From contig JAHBXI010000001.1 of NCBI GenBank assembly GCA_019636515.1, positions 930,001-994,000 on the forward strand: 64,000 nt of DNA. Reading direction: 5' to 3'. Positions 34,980 to 43,321 of this stretch are shown here, piece by piece. Within the stretch, counting starts at the first letter, position 1, and every line of letters starts with the position of its first letter. Position numbers and translations under genes: made by a program. Under the pieces are notes generated by a model. It was not told where the DNA came from and did no database searches. It was given only the letters and a program-made list of their open reading frames with translations. Source of the stretch: Phycisphaeraceae bacterium (GTDB lineage Bacteria; Planctomycetota; Phycisphaerae; Phycisphaerales; UBA1924).

Positions 34980-35684
34980 ATGAAACTTCAAACGGATTTT
35001 CATCCCAGTGTACTGCTTCATATTATGGGCTTCATCGGCGCCACGTGCGTGATGGTGGCCTCGGCGCGCGCGGCCGTGGTTGTGTACGACAACAGGGATG
35101 GGGAGTTTTTTTGGGAATTGAGCGTCATATATACAGATTCTTCAGAATACCCGGCTAATTTTCTCGACATCACTCAGCCGCCCAGCCAGTCCGGTGAGCG
35201 CCGGCCCGGGACCATCGGGAAGTGGTACCGTCCAAATATCACCAGTTCGGGTTGGGGGACCCGGTTCCTGAGAGGAGAATCCGGAGTTGAAACAGCCAAA
35301 ACAAGCGACTGGGTGGTAATCAACTGGAATGGGAACGACTATCTTCAGCAACCGACACGCGAATATGCCGGCGGCGAGCGGGTGCAATCGTCCGACCACT
35401 GGAATATCGTGAGTACTTATTTCTACCACCTGCCCTGGACGTGGGACCTTACAAAGGGCACGCCCGCGATCAGCCAGGCGGCGTACCTCGGCGTGCGCAC
35501 GCAGATCTCCGGTCGCTGGCACTACGGCTGGATCCTGTTCACCGAGTACAAGTGGCCGGCGATGTGGGCCTACGAGACCACGCCCGACACCCCCATCGAG
35601 ATCCCCATCCCCGCCCCGGGCGTGCTCCCCCTCGCCGCGTGCCTTGGCATCCTGACCGCGTCACGGAGGCGATCGCTCCGCTGA
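34980..35684 (+). CDS. PEP-CTERM-type exported protein, paralogue B
   Basis: A 234-residue paralogue of the 33866 gene, clearly homologous along its length. The ATG at 34980 follows CGAGGA. The signal peptide ends near VASARA (about residue 31). Shared segments are LDITQPPSQSGE and GVRTQISGRWHYGWILFTEY. The tail is IPIPAPGVLPLAACLG then an Arg-rich end. Its 5' half is AT-richer and diverged, with a run of seven T (35106-35112), while its 3' 166 bases are 93% identical to paralogue A. A FIST gene begins 15 bases later under its own TACACT box. Confidence 0.8.
   Translation: MKLQTDFHPSVLLHIMGFIGATCVMVASARAAVVVYDNRDGEFFWELSVIYTDSSEYPANFLDITQPPSQSGERRPGTIGKWYRPNITSSGWGTRFLRGESGVETAKTSDWVVINWNGNDYLQQPTREYAGGERVQSSDHWNIVSTYFYHLPWTWDLTKGTPAISQAAYLGVRTQISGRWHYGWILFTEYKWPAMWAYETTPDTPIEIPIPAPGVLPLAACLGILTASRRRSLR
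35457..35622 (+). repeat. Near-identical 166-base block, copy B
   Basis: Partner of 34346-34511 at a 1,111-base offset; see that entry for identity. Confidence 0.85.
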
Positions 35685-35687
35685 ACC

Positions 35688-35693
35688 TACACT
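35688..35693 (+). promoter_or_regulatory. TACACT -10 box of FIST gene, leaderless-type
   Basis: TACACT ends five bases before the GTG at 35699 and starts three bases after the stop of the preceding gene. Confidence 0.6.
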
Positions 35694-35698
35694 GCGAC

Positions 35699-37054
35699 GT
35701 GCCAGGATCGAAAAAGCCAGGATCGGGATCCGATCGTCCCGGGGCGTCTGGTCCCGCGCCGACCGACCGCGCCCGCCTCCGCGTCGGGGCGGGCCTCTCC
35801 TCGGATGCCGACCACGCCGCCTCCGCGCGAGCCGTCGTCGCCTCGTGCGCGGAGGGGATGGCCGGGCACAACGCCGACCTGGCCCTCCTGTTCATCTCCC
35901 CTCACCACGCCGACCACGCCTCGGAGATCGCCGACACCGTGCGCTCGGGCCTGGGCGCCGGCGTCCTGCTGGGCGTGAGCGCCTCGGGCGTGCTGGGCGG
36001 GGCGATCGAACTCGAGGACTCCCCCGGCATCTCGGCGATCGCGTTGCGCATGCCCGGCGTGCAGGTCACGCCTTTTTCCTCCGACCAGTTCATGCCGGTC
36101 GACGACACCGACGACGGGATCGACCGCCTCGGGGCCACCATCGGCGTCCCGGACGGCCCCGGCCCGCTCCGCTCGCTTTTCCTGTTCGCCGACCCGTACA
36201 CGACGCCGATGATCAAACTCCTCCCCGCGCTCAACCGCGCGCTGGCTCGCGGGCACGGTTTCTCCAGCGCGTTTCCCAGGACTCCCATCATCGGCGGCAT
36301 CGCCTCCGCCGGCCGTGCCGCGGGAGGCAACACCCTCATCCTCGACGGCCGGGTGCTGCGGTCGGGCGCGGCGGGTGTCTCGATCCGCGGGCCGGTCCGC
36401 GTCGACACCGTCGTCTCCCAGGGGTGCGCCCCGTTCGGCACGACGATGCTGGTCACCAAGGCCCGCGGCAACATCATCTTCCAACTCGGCGGGCGTCCGG
36501 CTCTCCAGGCCGTCCAGGAGGCCATCGAGTCCCTCGACGACCAGCGCCGGCCCCTGCTCGAGCAGGGCCTCTACGTCGGAAGGGTCATCAGCGAGTACAA
36601 GGAGAGGTTCGGACGCGACGACTTCCTGATCCGAAACGTCATGGGCGCCGACCAGAACTCGGGCGCCATCGCCGTGGGCGACATGATCCGCGTCGGCCAG
36701 ACGATCCAACTCCACGTGCGAGACGCGAACACCGCCCACGAGGACCTTGAACTCCTCCTCGACGCCCAGAAACTCCACGAAAAGCCACACGGCGCGGTCC
36801 TGATTACCTGCAACGGCCGCGGTTCACGGCTCTTTTCCGCCCCGCACCACGACGCCTCGTCCCTGGCCCGCGCCTTCCAGGGACCCGTATCCGGGGAGCA
36901 CAAGGCCAAGCCCGGCGTCGAGATCGACTCGTCCTCCCGGCAGGTCCCCATCGCCGGGTTCTTCGCGGCCGGCGAGATCGGCCCGCTTGGGATGGAAAGC
37001 CACCTCCACGGGCAGACCGCGTGCGCCGCCCTCTTCCGCTCGCCGACAATCTGA
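35699..37054 (+). CDS. FIST N/C domain sensory protein
   Basis: A 451-residue cytoplasmic protein with FIST-N followed by FIST-C domains, a pair proposed to sense small ligands such as amino acids. Visible FIST-N segments are LGAGVLLGVSASGVLGGAIE, GPLRSLFLFADPYTTPMIKL and TPIIGGIASAGRAAGGNTLI. FIST-C shows FGRDDFLIRNVMGADQNSGA and LITCNGRGSRLF, and ends with PIAGFFAAGEIGPLGMESHL, as is typical. No kinase, GGDEF or receptor domain is fused, so it would need a partner protein. The GTG start is placed by the TACACT box five bases upstream. Confidence 0.92.
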   Translation: MPGSKKPGSGSDRPGASGPAPTDRARLRVGAGLSSDADHAASARAVVASCAEGMAGHNADLALLFISPHHADHASEIADTVRSGLGAGVLLGVSASGVLGGAIELEDSPGISAIALRMPGVQVTPFSSDQFMPVDDTDDGIDRLGATIGVPDGPGPLRSLFLFADPYTTPMIKLLPALNRALARGHGFSSAFPRTPIIGGIASAGRAAGGNTLILDGRVLRSGAAGVSIRGPVRVDTVVSQGCAPFGTTMLVTKARGNIIFQLGGRPALQAVQEAIESLDDQRRPLLEQGLYVGRVISEYKERFGRDDFLIRNVMGADQNSGAIAVGDMIRVGQTIQLHVRDANTAHEDLELLLDAQKLHEKPHGAVLITCNGRGSRLFSAPHHDASSLARAFQGPVSGEHKAKPGVEIDSSSRQVPIAGFFAAGEIGPLGMESHLHGQTACAALFRSPTI

Positions 37055-37061
37055 CGATCCC

Positions 37062-38177
37062 TCACCCCCGCGTGAGGTCCTCCACCTCAACGACCCGCCC
37101 TTCCCGCGCCGAACGACCCACCGCGTCCATCACGCAGAACGTCCGGATTCCCTCCTCGAGGTCGGGGCTGTTGGGATTGCCATCGAGGATGGCACGGGCG
37201 AAGGCCTCCGCGTAGTTGGCGAACTCACCGTAGTGCATCCCATGCACCTCGCTGTTGAAGTAGTAGTGACGCCCCGCGTACAGGTGGTCCTCGGTGATTT
37301 CCGTCCCGTCCGGGGCCGTGTACCGGTAGCGCATGTCGTGGTACTGGGCCTGGCTTGTCGATGTTGTCCCGTACAGGACCAGTTCAATGCCGTTGCGTGC
37401 CGATGGCAACTCCCGGCAACCGTAATGCCCCATGACCCGGCCGATCCGCCCCGACTCGGCCATCGCGTTGACGATGTACACATCCGGGCCAGCCACCTGG
37501 TAACGGCCGCCCAGTTGCGACCTTGCCCCGAACGCGTGTACCCGCGCGATCGGACCCAGGTACCAGCACAGAAGGTCGATCGGGTGCGAGAGACCCAGAA
37601 AAACCCAGTCCGTCCCCGTGGCCGCCCACGGACTTTTCTCGTAGTACCAGTCCATGCGGTGGATGTAGTGCGCCTCGAGCAGTTCAACCTCTCCCAGGTC
37701 GCCCCGTTCGTACGCCCGCCGCTGGCGCACGAACGGCTCGAAGAACCGCGTCGATTGCCCGACCATGAGGCGCCGGCCCGTCCGGCGGCCCGCCTCCAGC
37801 ACGCGGCGGGCGTCCCGGAGCGAGTTCACCAGCGGCTTGGTGCAGATCACGTCCTTGCCCGCCTCGAAGGCCGCGACCACGTGGTCGGCGTGCATCGGGT
37901 CGGGGGTGTAGATCGCGACGATCCGCACGTCCTCCATCGCGAGCATCTCCCGGTAGTCCGGCGTGTAGAACAGGTCCGGTTTCTCCGACCGGCAGGCCTC
38001 GACCTTCTCCGCGCTGACATCGCACCCCGCCACGGCGTGGACGCTCGACACGCGGTCGAGCGCCAGCAGCAGCGTCCTCCCCTCGTGCAGCCCGAGCACC
38101 CCAAGCCCCAGCGACCGGGGGTCCCGCTCCGGGATCACGACCGGGTTGGTTCCGGGGATGTGCGTGATGAAGCCCAT
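37062..38177 (-). CDS. Gfo/Idh/MocA family oxidoreductase
   Basis: A 371-residue NAD(P)-dependent dehydrogenase-like protein, usually acting on sugars or inositols. It has an atypical N-terminus (GVLGLHEGRTLLLALDRVSS) where the dinucleotide-binding glycine motif lies. The conserved segments VRIVAIYTPDPMHADHVVAA and ICTKPLVNSLRDARRVL follow, the second containing a Thr-Lys-Pro in place of the usual Glu-Lys-Pro. The C-terminal half is the alpha/beta substrate domain. The ATG at 38177 follows GGAGTCAGGA; longer frames add low-complexity sequence. It lies 28 bases after a flavin reductase gene on the same strand. Substrate unknown. Confidence 0.88.
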   Translation of the reverse strand: MGFITHIPGTNPVVIPERDPRSLGLGVLGLHEGRTLLLALDRVSSVHAVAGCDVSAEKVEACRSEKPDLFYTPDYREMLAMEDVRIVAIYTPDPMHADHVVAAFEAGKDVICTKPLVNSLRDARRVLEAGRRTGRRLMVGQSTRFFEPFVRQRRAYERGDLGEVELLEAHYIHRMDWYYEKSPWAATGTDWVFLGLSHPIDLLCWYLGPIARVHAFGARSQLGGRYQVAGPDVYIVNAMAESGRIGRVMGHYGCRELPSARNGIELVLYGTTSTSQAQYHDMRYRYTAPDGTEITEDHLYAGRHYYFNSEVHGMHYGEFANYAEAFARAILDGNPNSPDLEEGIRTFCVMDAVGRSAREGRVVEVEDLTRG

Positions 38178-38205
38178 TGGTCCTGACTCCCGCCGTGCCG
38201 CCCGA

Positions 38206-38856
38206 TCACTCCGGCCGACAATCCAGCGCGGCACGCCCCATCGGCATCTCGAACCGATGGCGCGTCGTGCAGTACTGCAGCCCGCCCATGCGGCCGACCG
38301 CGTCAATCAACGCGGGATCGGCCCGAAAACGGTCGTCGAGTATCCCGTCGCGCACGCGCACATGAACCACCAGGCCGATCACCACGTTACCGCCGGCGGG
38401 ACGACCGGGGTTCGTCCGGATGACACGATCCGTCCGGCACTCGAAGCAGACCGCCGCCTCCGCCACGCGAGGGGCAACAACCACGCGGCTTGGCTCGGCC
38501 GTCAGCCCCGACAGCGAGAACTCCGACTCCCCGTGGCCAAGCGGCTCGGCGCACGCCGCCATCCGCTCGGCCAGCGGCCGCCCCACGATGTTCACCACGA
38601 ACTCCCCGACGCCACCTTCCGCCTCCGGCGCGGCGTTTCGGAGCGTGTCCTTCTCCCCTCCGTCCGGCTTGTTGGCCGGGCAGAACAGCAGCATCATCGG
38701 GTCCGACCCCACGCCGTTGAAGAACGAGAACGGCGCCGCGTTCAGGGCCCCCGCACGCGAGACCGTCGAGACCAGCGCGATCGGACGCGGAACCACGCAC
38801 CCGATCAGCAGTTTGTACCGATCGGCCTGGCAGAGCATGTCGGGCGAAAGTTCCAT
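38206..38856 (-). CDS. Flavin reductase family protein
   Basis: A 216-residue FMN-binding split-barrel protein of the flavin reductase/DIM6-NTAB type. Typical segments are CVVPRPIALVSTVSRAGALN and AAPFSFFNGVGSDPMMLLFC, which form the FMN pocket, and GEFVVNIVG. Such proteins reduce flavin for a partner oxygenase or act on small electrophiles. The ATG is eight bases after a TACGAT box. Transcription probably continues into the Gfo/Idh/MocA gene downstream. Confidence 0.88.
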   Translation of the reverse strand: MELSPDMLCQADRYKLLIGCVVPRPIALVSTVSRAGALNAAPFSFFNGVGSDPMMLLFCPANKPDGGEKDTLRNAAPEAEGGVGEFVVNIVGRPLAERMAACAEPLGHGESEFSLSGLTAEPSRVVVAPRVAEAAVCFECRTDRVIRTNPGRPAGGNVVIGLVVHVRVRDGILDDRFRADPALIDAVGRMGGLQYCTTRHRFEMPMGRAALDCRPE

Positions 38857-38864
38857 CGGAGCGG

Positions 38865-38870
38865 ATCGTA
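38865..38870 (-). promoter_or_regulatory. TACGAT -10 box of flavin reductase gene, leaderless-type
   Basis: TACGAT on the minus strand ends eight bases before the ATG at 38856. Confidence 0.55.
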
Positions 38871-38908
38871 GATCCCGACCCCGCCGACGACCCCACGCCC
38901 CCGGGCAC

Positions 38909-38914
38909 TACCAT
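38909..38914 (+). promoter_or_regulatory. TACCAT -10 box, leaderless-type
   Basis: TACCAT ends eight bases before the GTG at 38923 and faces away from the flavin reductase promoter. Confidence 0.55.
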
Positions 38915-38922
38915 CCGCCCGC

Positions 38923-39741
38923 GTGAACGCGCCCGGACCGGACGACCTTCAGAGTGCCACGTGGGCCGCCCTCCTGGCCCGCTGGACACAGTTCGCGCAG
39001 GCCTCGGTCGCACTCCCCCCCCAGGGCCCGATGGCCAGGTGGAAGCAGGCCGTCACCGACATCATCTCCCTCCAGGCCGTGACGTGCGCCCTGGGCGAAG
39101 CCGACCGGATGAACCACCCAGGAGAGCGAGCCGTCGCCCTCGACCTGGCCGAAATCCGTATCCGAGAGTCCACCGAACGCCTGCACCGCCTCTGGGCCGC
39201 AGAGCCGCTCCCCGGCCCCCTTGTCGAACTCATCGCCGACGCCCGGACCGCGCTGCGATCCGCCCGTTCCGCCGGGCTTGAATGGACCGTCGCCGCCGAT
39301 CGCCTCGTGGCCGAGCATCCCGCGCTCCTGGTCGAAGAACTCCTCGCCGCGGGGTTTGACGGCCTGCTTCTCGTCCCCGCGCCGGGAATTCCTCTTTTCC
39401 GCGGTTCCCCCGCCGTGTTCCTCGCTCACCAGACCGGGCACGCCCCCGACCAACGCTTCCGCTCGATCATCGAATCGTTCGGTTCGTTCTCCGGGGCACT
39501 TTCGGCCTGGTCTCGCTCCGCGGCGGGGCCGCGTCAGGTCTACCGGCAGTTTGACTTTGGCATCGGACGCGCCGTGCGAGACCTGGTGATCCCACTCGAT
39601 GGGGGCCTGCCCGGGGGACAGCCGCTCCTGGTCATCGCCATCGAGAAGGGCCGGGAACACCCCGTCGCGCTCCCGCCGCGACGGCCCGTTGACCAGCCGC
39701 CCCTGCCGATCGTGTTCGCCGATTCGCTCGACGAGCCCTGA
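38923..39741 (+). CDS. Hypothetical cytoplasmic protein (272 aa)
   Basis: A complete 272-residue frame with no signal peptide or membrane segment. The first half is helical (VTDIISLQAVTCALGEADRM, RIRESTERLHRLWAA). The middle contains a Gly/Pro-rich region ending GSPAVFLAHQTGH. The C-terminal third is beta-rich (DLVIPLDGGLPGGQPLLVIA). No known catalytic motif is visible and I do not recognise the family. Codon use fits the genome. The GTG start is placed by the TACCAT box. The lipase-like gene downstream has its own promoter. Confidence 0.7.
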   Translation: MNAPGPDDLQSATWAALLARWTQFAQASVALPPQGPMARWKQAVTDIISLQAVTCALGEADRMNHPGERAVALDLAEIRIRESTERLHRLWAAEPLPGPLVELIADARTALRSARSAGLEWTVAADRLVAEHPALLVEELLAAGFDGLLLVPAPGIPLFRGSPAVFLAHQTGHAPDQRFRSIIESFGSFSGALSAWSRSAAGPRQVYRQFDFGIGRAVRDLVIPLDGGLPGGQPLLVIAIEKGREHPVALPPRRPVDQPPLPIVFADSLDEP

Positions 39742-39774
39742 CCGCATCTCTCGCACCGCCACCTTCGGTTCGCA

Positions 39775-39780
39775 TACCCT
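39775..39780 (+). promoter_or_regulatory. TACCCT -10 box, leaderless-type
   Basis: TACCCT ends five bases before the GTG at 39786. Confidence 0.5.
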
Positions 39781-39785
39781 CGCGC

Positions 39786-40628
39786 GTGACCAACGAAGTC
39801 ACCGTCATCAACCTGCCCAGCCACCGTTTGTTGCTTCGCCGGGAATCGCACCGTATGACGGTGGCCCCCATTCCGCTCGTCCGACCCGTCGTGGTGCTGG
39901 GCGGGTGGCGCTCCCCGCGCCTCATGGCCAACGCGCTCGCACGGCGACTCGCCCCGCTCACCAGCGGTTCCATCGACGACTTCCTCCGCGTGTCGTACCC
40001 CCTGGCCTCGTCCATCGAGAGCGCGGCGTCCATCGCCCGCCACGCCATCGAGAACCACCCGGCACACGCGACGACCCCGCGTGCGGCACCGCGCGAGTTC
40101 GACATCGTCGCGATCTCCATGGGCGGCCTGATCGCCCGGTTCCTCGCCTCGGGCCTGGCCTGGGGCGACTCACCGCCGACATTCCGTGTTCGCAGGATCT
40201 TCTCGATCTCGACGCCTCACCGCGGGGCGTCGCTGGCGCGATGGATCCGGCCGGACTCCGCCGCCCGAGCCATGCGCCCGGGATCGGCCTTTCTCTCCAA
40301 TCTCGACGGCTCGACAACCGACCCCGGCTCCGCGGCCGGTGAAACGCCCCGATACCCAATCGAATCACCCGAACTGATCTGCTACGTCCAGCGCCTCGAC
40401 TGGTGGGTCGGAACGTGGAACACCGCCCCACGCCTGCATCCACTTCGCTGCGCCAGAGCCGGCGGACCGATCCGTGCCGCCCTCAGTCACTTTACGGCAC
40501 ACGCGAACCCCGCCATCGTCATCGACGTGGCTCGACACCTGCGCGGTGAGCCCGGGCTTGACGCGGGCCTTGACGGCCCGGCCGGTCACCCCCCCACGCC
40601 CACGCCCCCGCCCACGCCCAGCACGTGA
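39786..40628 (+). CDS. Lipase/esterase-like alpha/beta hydrolase
   Basis: A 280-residue alpha/beta-fold protein related to PGAP1-like or triacylglycerol lipases. The motif PVVVLGGWRSPRLMAN opens the fold. The nucleophile elbow is FDIVAISMGGLIARFLASG, with Ser in ISMGG. SISTPHRGASLARWI follows, as in these lipases. The catalytic His is probably in the segment around ALSHFTAHANPA. The C-terminus ends in a Pro/Thr-rich tail. No signal peptide is seen, so it is probably cytoplasmic. The GTG start follows a TACCCT box by five bases. Confidence 0.8.
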   Translation: MTNEVTVINLPSHRLLLRRESHRMTVAPIPLVRPVVVLGGWRSPRLMANALARRLAPLTSGSIDDFLRVSYPLASSIESAASIARHAIENHPAHATTPRAAPREFDIVAISMGGLIARFLASGLAWGDSPPTFRVRRIFSISTPHRGASLARWIRPDSAARAMRPGSAFLSNLDGSTTDPGSAAGETPRYPIESPELICYVQRLDWWVGTWNTAPRLHPLRCARAGGPIRAALSHFTAHANPAIVIDVARHLRGEPGLDAGLDGPAGHPPTPTPPPTPST

Positions 40629-40649
40629 CGACTTCGTCGGCCGAACGCC

Positions 40650-41195
40650 CTATTCGTCCCGAGAGGGGCCGCCGTCCCGGAGAGTTCGCGGGGATTGCGG
40701 AGTCTCGCCCGATCCGTCCGAGCCGGGAAGTTCCCCGGCCAGGCGTTCGACAAGTCGCGTGATCTCTCGCACCGCCGACGATCCGGGCTTGGTTTCCATT
40801 TCGGCGGCAACGGCCCGGCGAAGCACCGTGGTACTGAGAAGCAGCGACACCGGCGGCATGCCGCCGTCGATGTGTCCCGCCAGGCGTACGACCACCGCCC
40901 GCTGGGCCGACCCAAGCCCGAGCCGGTCGGCGACCGATCGAAACGCGCGGTCGCACGCGTCCGTCGATCGGCGGCGATCGCCAAGCCAAACCCAAAGACA
41001 CAGCGCCGACAGGGTAAGCAGCACGCCCGTTCCCACCAGGCACACCACCGAGAGAACCTCCCACCACGCGGAAAAAAGCGGTTCGGTTGGCACGATCAGC
41101 CGGACAGGGATCGCCGCGAGCACATCCGGCTGGCGGCCCGGCAGGCCACCCAGCAGTCCCAGGTACGAAGATGCAACGACGCTCTCGATCATCAT
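40650..41195 (-). CDS. Hypothetical membrane protein (181 aa)
   Basis: The ATG at 41195 overlaps the stop of the upstream HEAT gene as ATGA, so translation is likely coupled. The product has an N-terminal hydrophobic region (ESVVASSYLGLLGGLPG) and a clear membrane helix (VLSVVCLVGTGVLLTLSALC). A cytoplasmic domain with Arg-rich helices and a polar tail follows. The topology resembles a small MotA/TolQ-like or anchor protein, but no motif confirms this. Its coupling to the HEAT protein suggests a complex. Confidence 0.65.
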   Translation of the reverse strand: MMIESVVASSYLGLLGGLPGRQPDVLAAIPVRLIVPTEPLFSAWWEVLSVVCLVGTGVLLTLSALCLWVWLGDRRRSTDACDRAFRSVADRLGLGSAQRAVVVRLAGHIDGGMPPVSLLLSTTVLRRAVAAEMETKPGSSAVREITRLVERLAGELPGSDGSGETPQSPRTLRDGGPSRDE

Positions 41196-43321
41196 GGTGT
41201 ACCCGCTTGCCCGTACGAGAAGTCGGCAGAGCCGACGCGGTGACACGTCCTTCGGGCACGCTCGGCGATCCGAGGATCATGCTCCGACCTTGCCATCTCC
41301 CGCAACCGCTGGATCACCGTCACCACCGACGTCCGGGCCGGCGGACGCGAAGCCAGCCACCTCTCGCACAGCCACGCGCCCGCCAGCCGGTGAACCGGGC
41401 GATAGTCCGTGATCATCCCCATCAGGAGCCCGCATGGGTCCTCCGTGCCACCCGTGCCGCGCTCGGCCATCCACACCAGCCCACGCAACGCCCCGGCGCG
41501 AACCCGGTGATTCCCGTCGCCCTTCAACTCAATCAGAACCTCCCGGGCCGCCGCTTCATCCGATCCACGCCGGCCATCCCTCGCCAACCCATCCACCGCG
41601 TTGGATCGCACCCGGTGGTCACGATCGCCCCTCGCCCGCCCGAGAACCTCCCGGCACGCCGCGGATCGTTCCGAGGGGGATACCCCCGCCAGCGTCGAGA
41701 CGATCGTCGCCGCCACCCGGTCCGTGTCGGCCGTGAAGAGCGTCAATTCGTCCCGGTCGTCGGTCGATCGGTCGAGGCGACCGAACCGCTCCGCCAGCGG
41801 ATCCTGCATCATCCCCGCCATCCCGGTCCGGCGGATCACCAGCACCGCGCGAGAAACCCGCTCCATGTCCGCCGAGGACAACTCGGCCACGACCCACGCC
41901 GCGAACCCGGCGGGATCGGGACACGCGGCCATCGCCGCCGAGACCGACGACCGCTCGGATTCCGACGCCCGAACCGGGTCAATCAGGCACAGGTCTTCCA
42001 TCGCCATGCGGCGGACCATCCCGTGCGGTGAACACGCCAGACGCTCGAGCGCTCCCCGGCGAGCCACCGCGTCCGAGGGCGTCCGTCCACCGACCCCGCG
42101 GCCAGAACCCGACCCGACCACCGACCAGGAGGTCATCGCCGTTCCCGCCACGGCAACGTCCGCGTCGCCGCACGACTCCTCGAGGTCTGCCTGGGACGCG
42201 GTCCGAACCGCCGAGAGACGAACGCCCGGGGAAGGATCACTCAGCAGCGGTCGCACCACGGATCGGCGCACTCGCACGCTCGCTCCGATCACCCCGATCC
42301 ACCTCGTCAACCCCCACTTGGCTCGCGAGGAGAGATCACCCATGGTCTTTGAATCGGGGATCGCGCCGCCGCCTCCGCTCCCCTCCTGAACACGCCAACG
42401 AGCGGCACGCCCGCCAGCCCCCAGTGCCAGCCCACTCGACGCGCCGATCATCCGCGCCGCCGCGGCACGGGCAGGGTTGATCGACAGGTGCATCGACTCG
42501 AGTACGGGGCCGTGCTCCTCGAACTCCGGCTCGCGGCAAAGACGGTCCACGCACGCCTCGGCGACGCTGGGCCTGCTCAACCACTCCCAAGCCCGCGCTC
42601 GTGACAGGCCATGGCGCGACCCTCGTATCACGCCCCGCAACGACTCGACGTCCGGACCAGGGTCCCCGATCCACGACGCCAGGCTCGCGTCAAACCCAAG
42701 GCTCCCCGGGGAAAGCCGGCCCGGTGATCCGTACACGATCACGGAGGTCAGGACGCCACGCAGGCGATCGTCCGACGCCGCGCGTATCGCCGCCACGATC
42801 GTTCGCCCCGTGCCTGGGTTCGTACCCCCCCCACCCTGGTGACTCTCCTCTGTAAACCGCTCAATCAGCGCCAGGAACGCTCGATCCGCCGCTCCCGCGA
42901 CCGACGCCACCGGATCCGACAGAAACGGGACCATCGCATCGATCGCCCAGGCCGTTCCCGCGTCGTGCAGAGCCAGCACGCACGCCCTTCGAGCCGCGAC
43001 CCCGGCGGTCGGGCGAGCCATCGAAACCAGGCCGATCAGGTCAAACGAACTGTCCGCGATCAGGTATCGACGCTCGCTTTCATCCAGCAGGTCCCACACC
43101 CCGATCAGCGCGACACTCGGATCCGCGGGCCGCACGAAGCGCCTGGCCCCAAGGCCACGCCCGATCGCTCGGACCAGTGATTCAACCCTCTCCCGGAGAG
43201 TCGGCGGCTCCGTCACGACATCGATCAATTGACGAACGAATACCCCCTGCTCATGCCCGCAGGCCGCCCGCGCGGTCGCCGCCAACGCGTAGGCCCGGGC
43301 CGATCGGTCCAGGCTCTTCAT
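41192..43321 (-). CDS. HEAT-repeat protein (709 aa)
   Basis: A large helical repeat protein without signal peptide. The ATG at 43321 gives KSLDRSARAYALAATARAAC; an upstream in-frame ATG at 43384 has no supporting site. Repeats with a conserved pattern of V/I-R-x-x-A-V/L are spread along the length, for example DHRVRSNAVDGLARDGRRGS, NHRVRAGALRGLVWMAERG and SPGVRLSAVRTASQADLEES. HEAT proteins are scaffolds. The downstream overlapping gene encodes a membrane protein, so the pair may form a membrane-tethered scaffold. Confidence 0.75.
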   Translation of the reverse strand: MKSLDRSARAYALAATARAACGHEQGVFVRQLIDVVTEPPTLRERVESLVRAIGRGLGARRFVRPADPSVALIGVWDLLDESERRYLIADSSFDLIGLVSMARPTAGVAARRACVLALHDAGTAWAIDAMVPFLSDPVASVAGAADRAFLALIERFTEESHQGGGGTNPGTGRTIVAAIRAASDDRLRGVLTSVIVYGSPGRLSPGSLGFDASLASWIGDPGPDVESLRGVIRGSRHGLSRARAWEWLSRPSVAEACVDRLCREPEFEEHGPVLESMHLSINPARAAAARMIGASSGLALGAGGRAARWRVQEGSGGGGAIPDSKTMGDLSSRAKWGLTRWIGVIGASVRVRRSVVRPLLSDPSPGVRLSAVRTASQADLEESCGDADVAVAGTAMTSWSVVGSGSGRGVGGRTPSDAVARRGALERLACSPHGMVRRMAMEDLCLIDPVRASESERSSVSAAMAACPDPAGFAAWVVAELSSADMERVSRAVLVIRRTGMAGMMQDPLAERFGRLDRSTDDRDELTLFTADTDRVAATIVSTLAGVSPSERSAACREVLGRARGDRDHRVRSNAVDGLARDGRRGSDEAAAREVLIELKGDGNHRVRAGALRGLVWMAERGTGGTEDPCGLLMGMITDYRPVHRLAGAWLCERWLASRPPARTSVVTVIQRLREMARSEHDPRIAERARRTCHRVGSADFSYGQAGTP

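Larger units (their letters stand above)
34636..35684 (+). repeat. Tandem duplication, copy 2 (dockerin plus PEP-CTERM gene)
   Basis: Copy 2 of the unit starting at 33525. It carries the stand-alone dockerin and PEP-CTERM paralogue B. The similarity ends at or near the paralogue B stop. Confidence 0.75.

Noticed and set aside
32299-35684. Accessory locus as a mobile element or integron
   Set aside because: No transposase, integrase, terminal inverted repeats or target-site duplication was seen; the duplication is a plain tandem one.
39015-39022. Run of eight C in the hypothetical gene at 38923 as a phase-variation tract
   Set aside because: The frame reads through (Leu-Pro-Pro-Gln), it is shorter than G12, and C8 runs recur elsewhere by chance in this GC-rich sequence.
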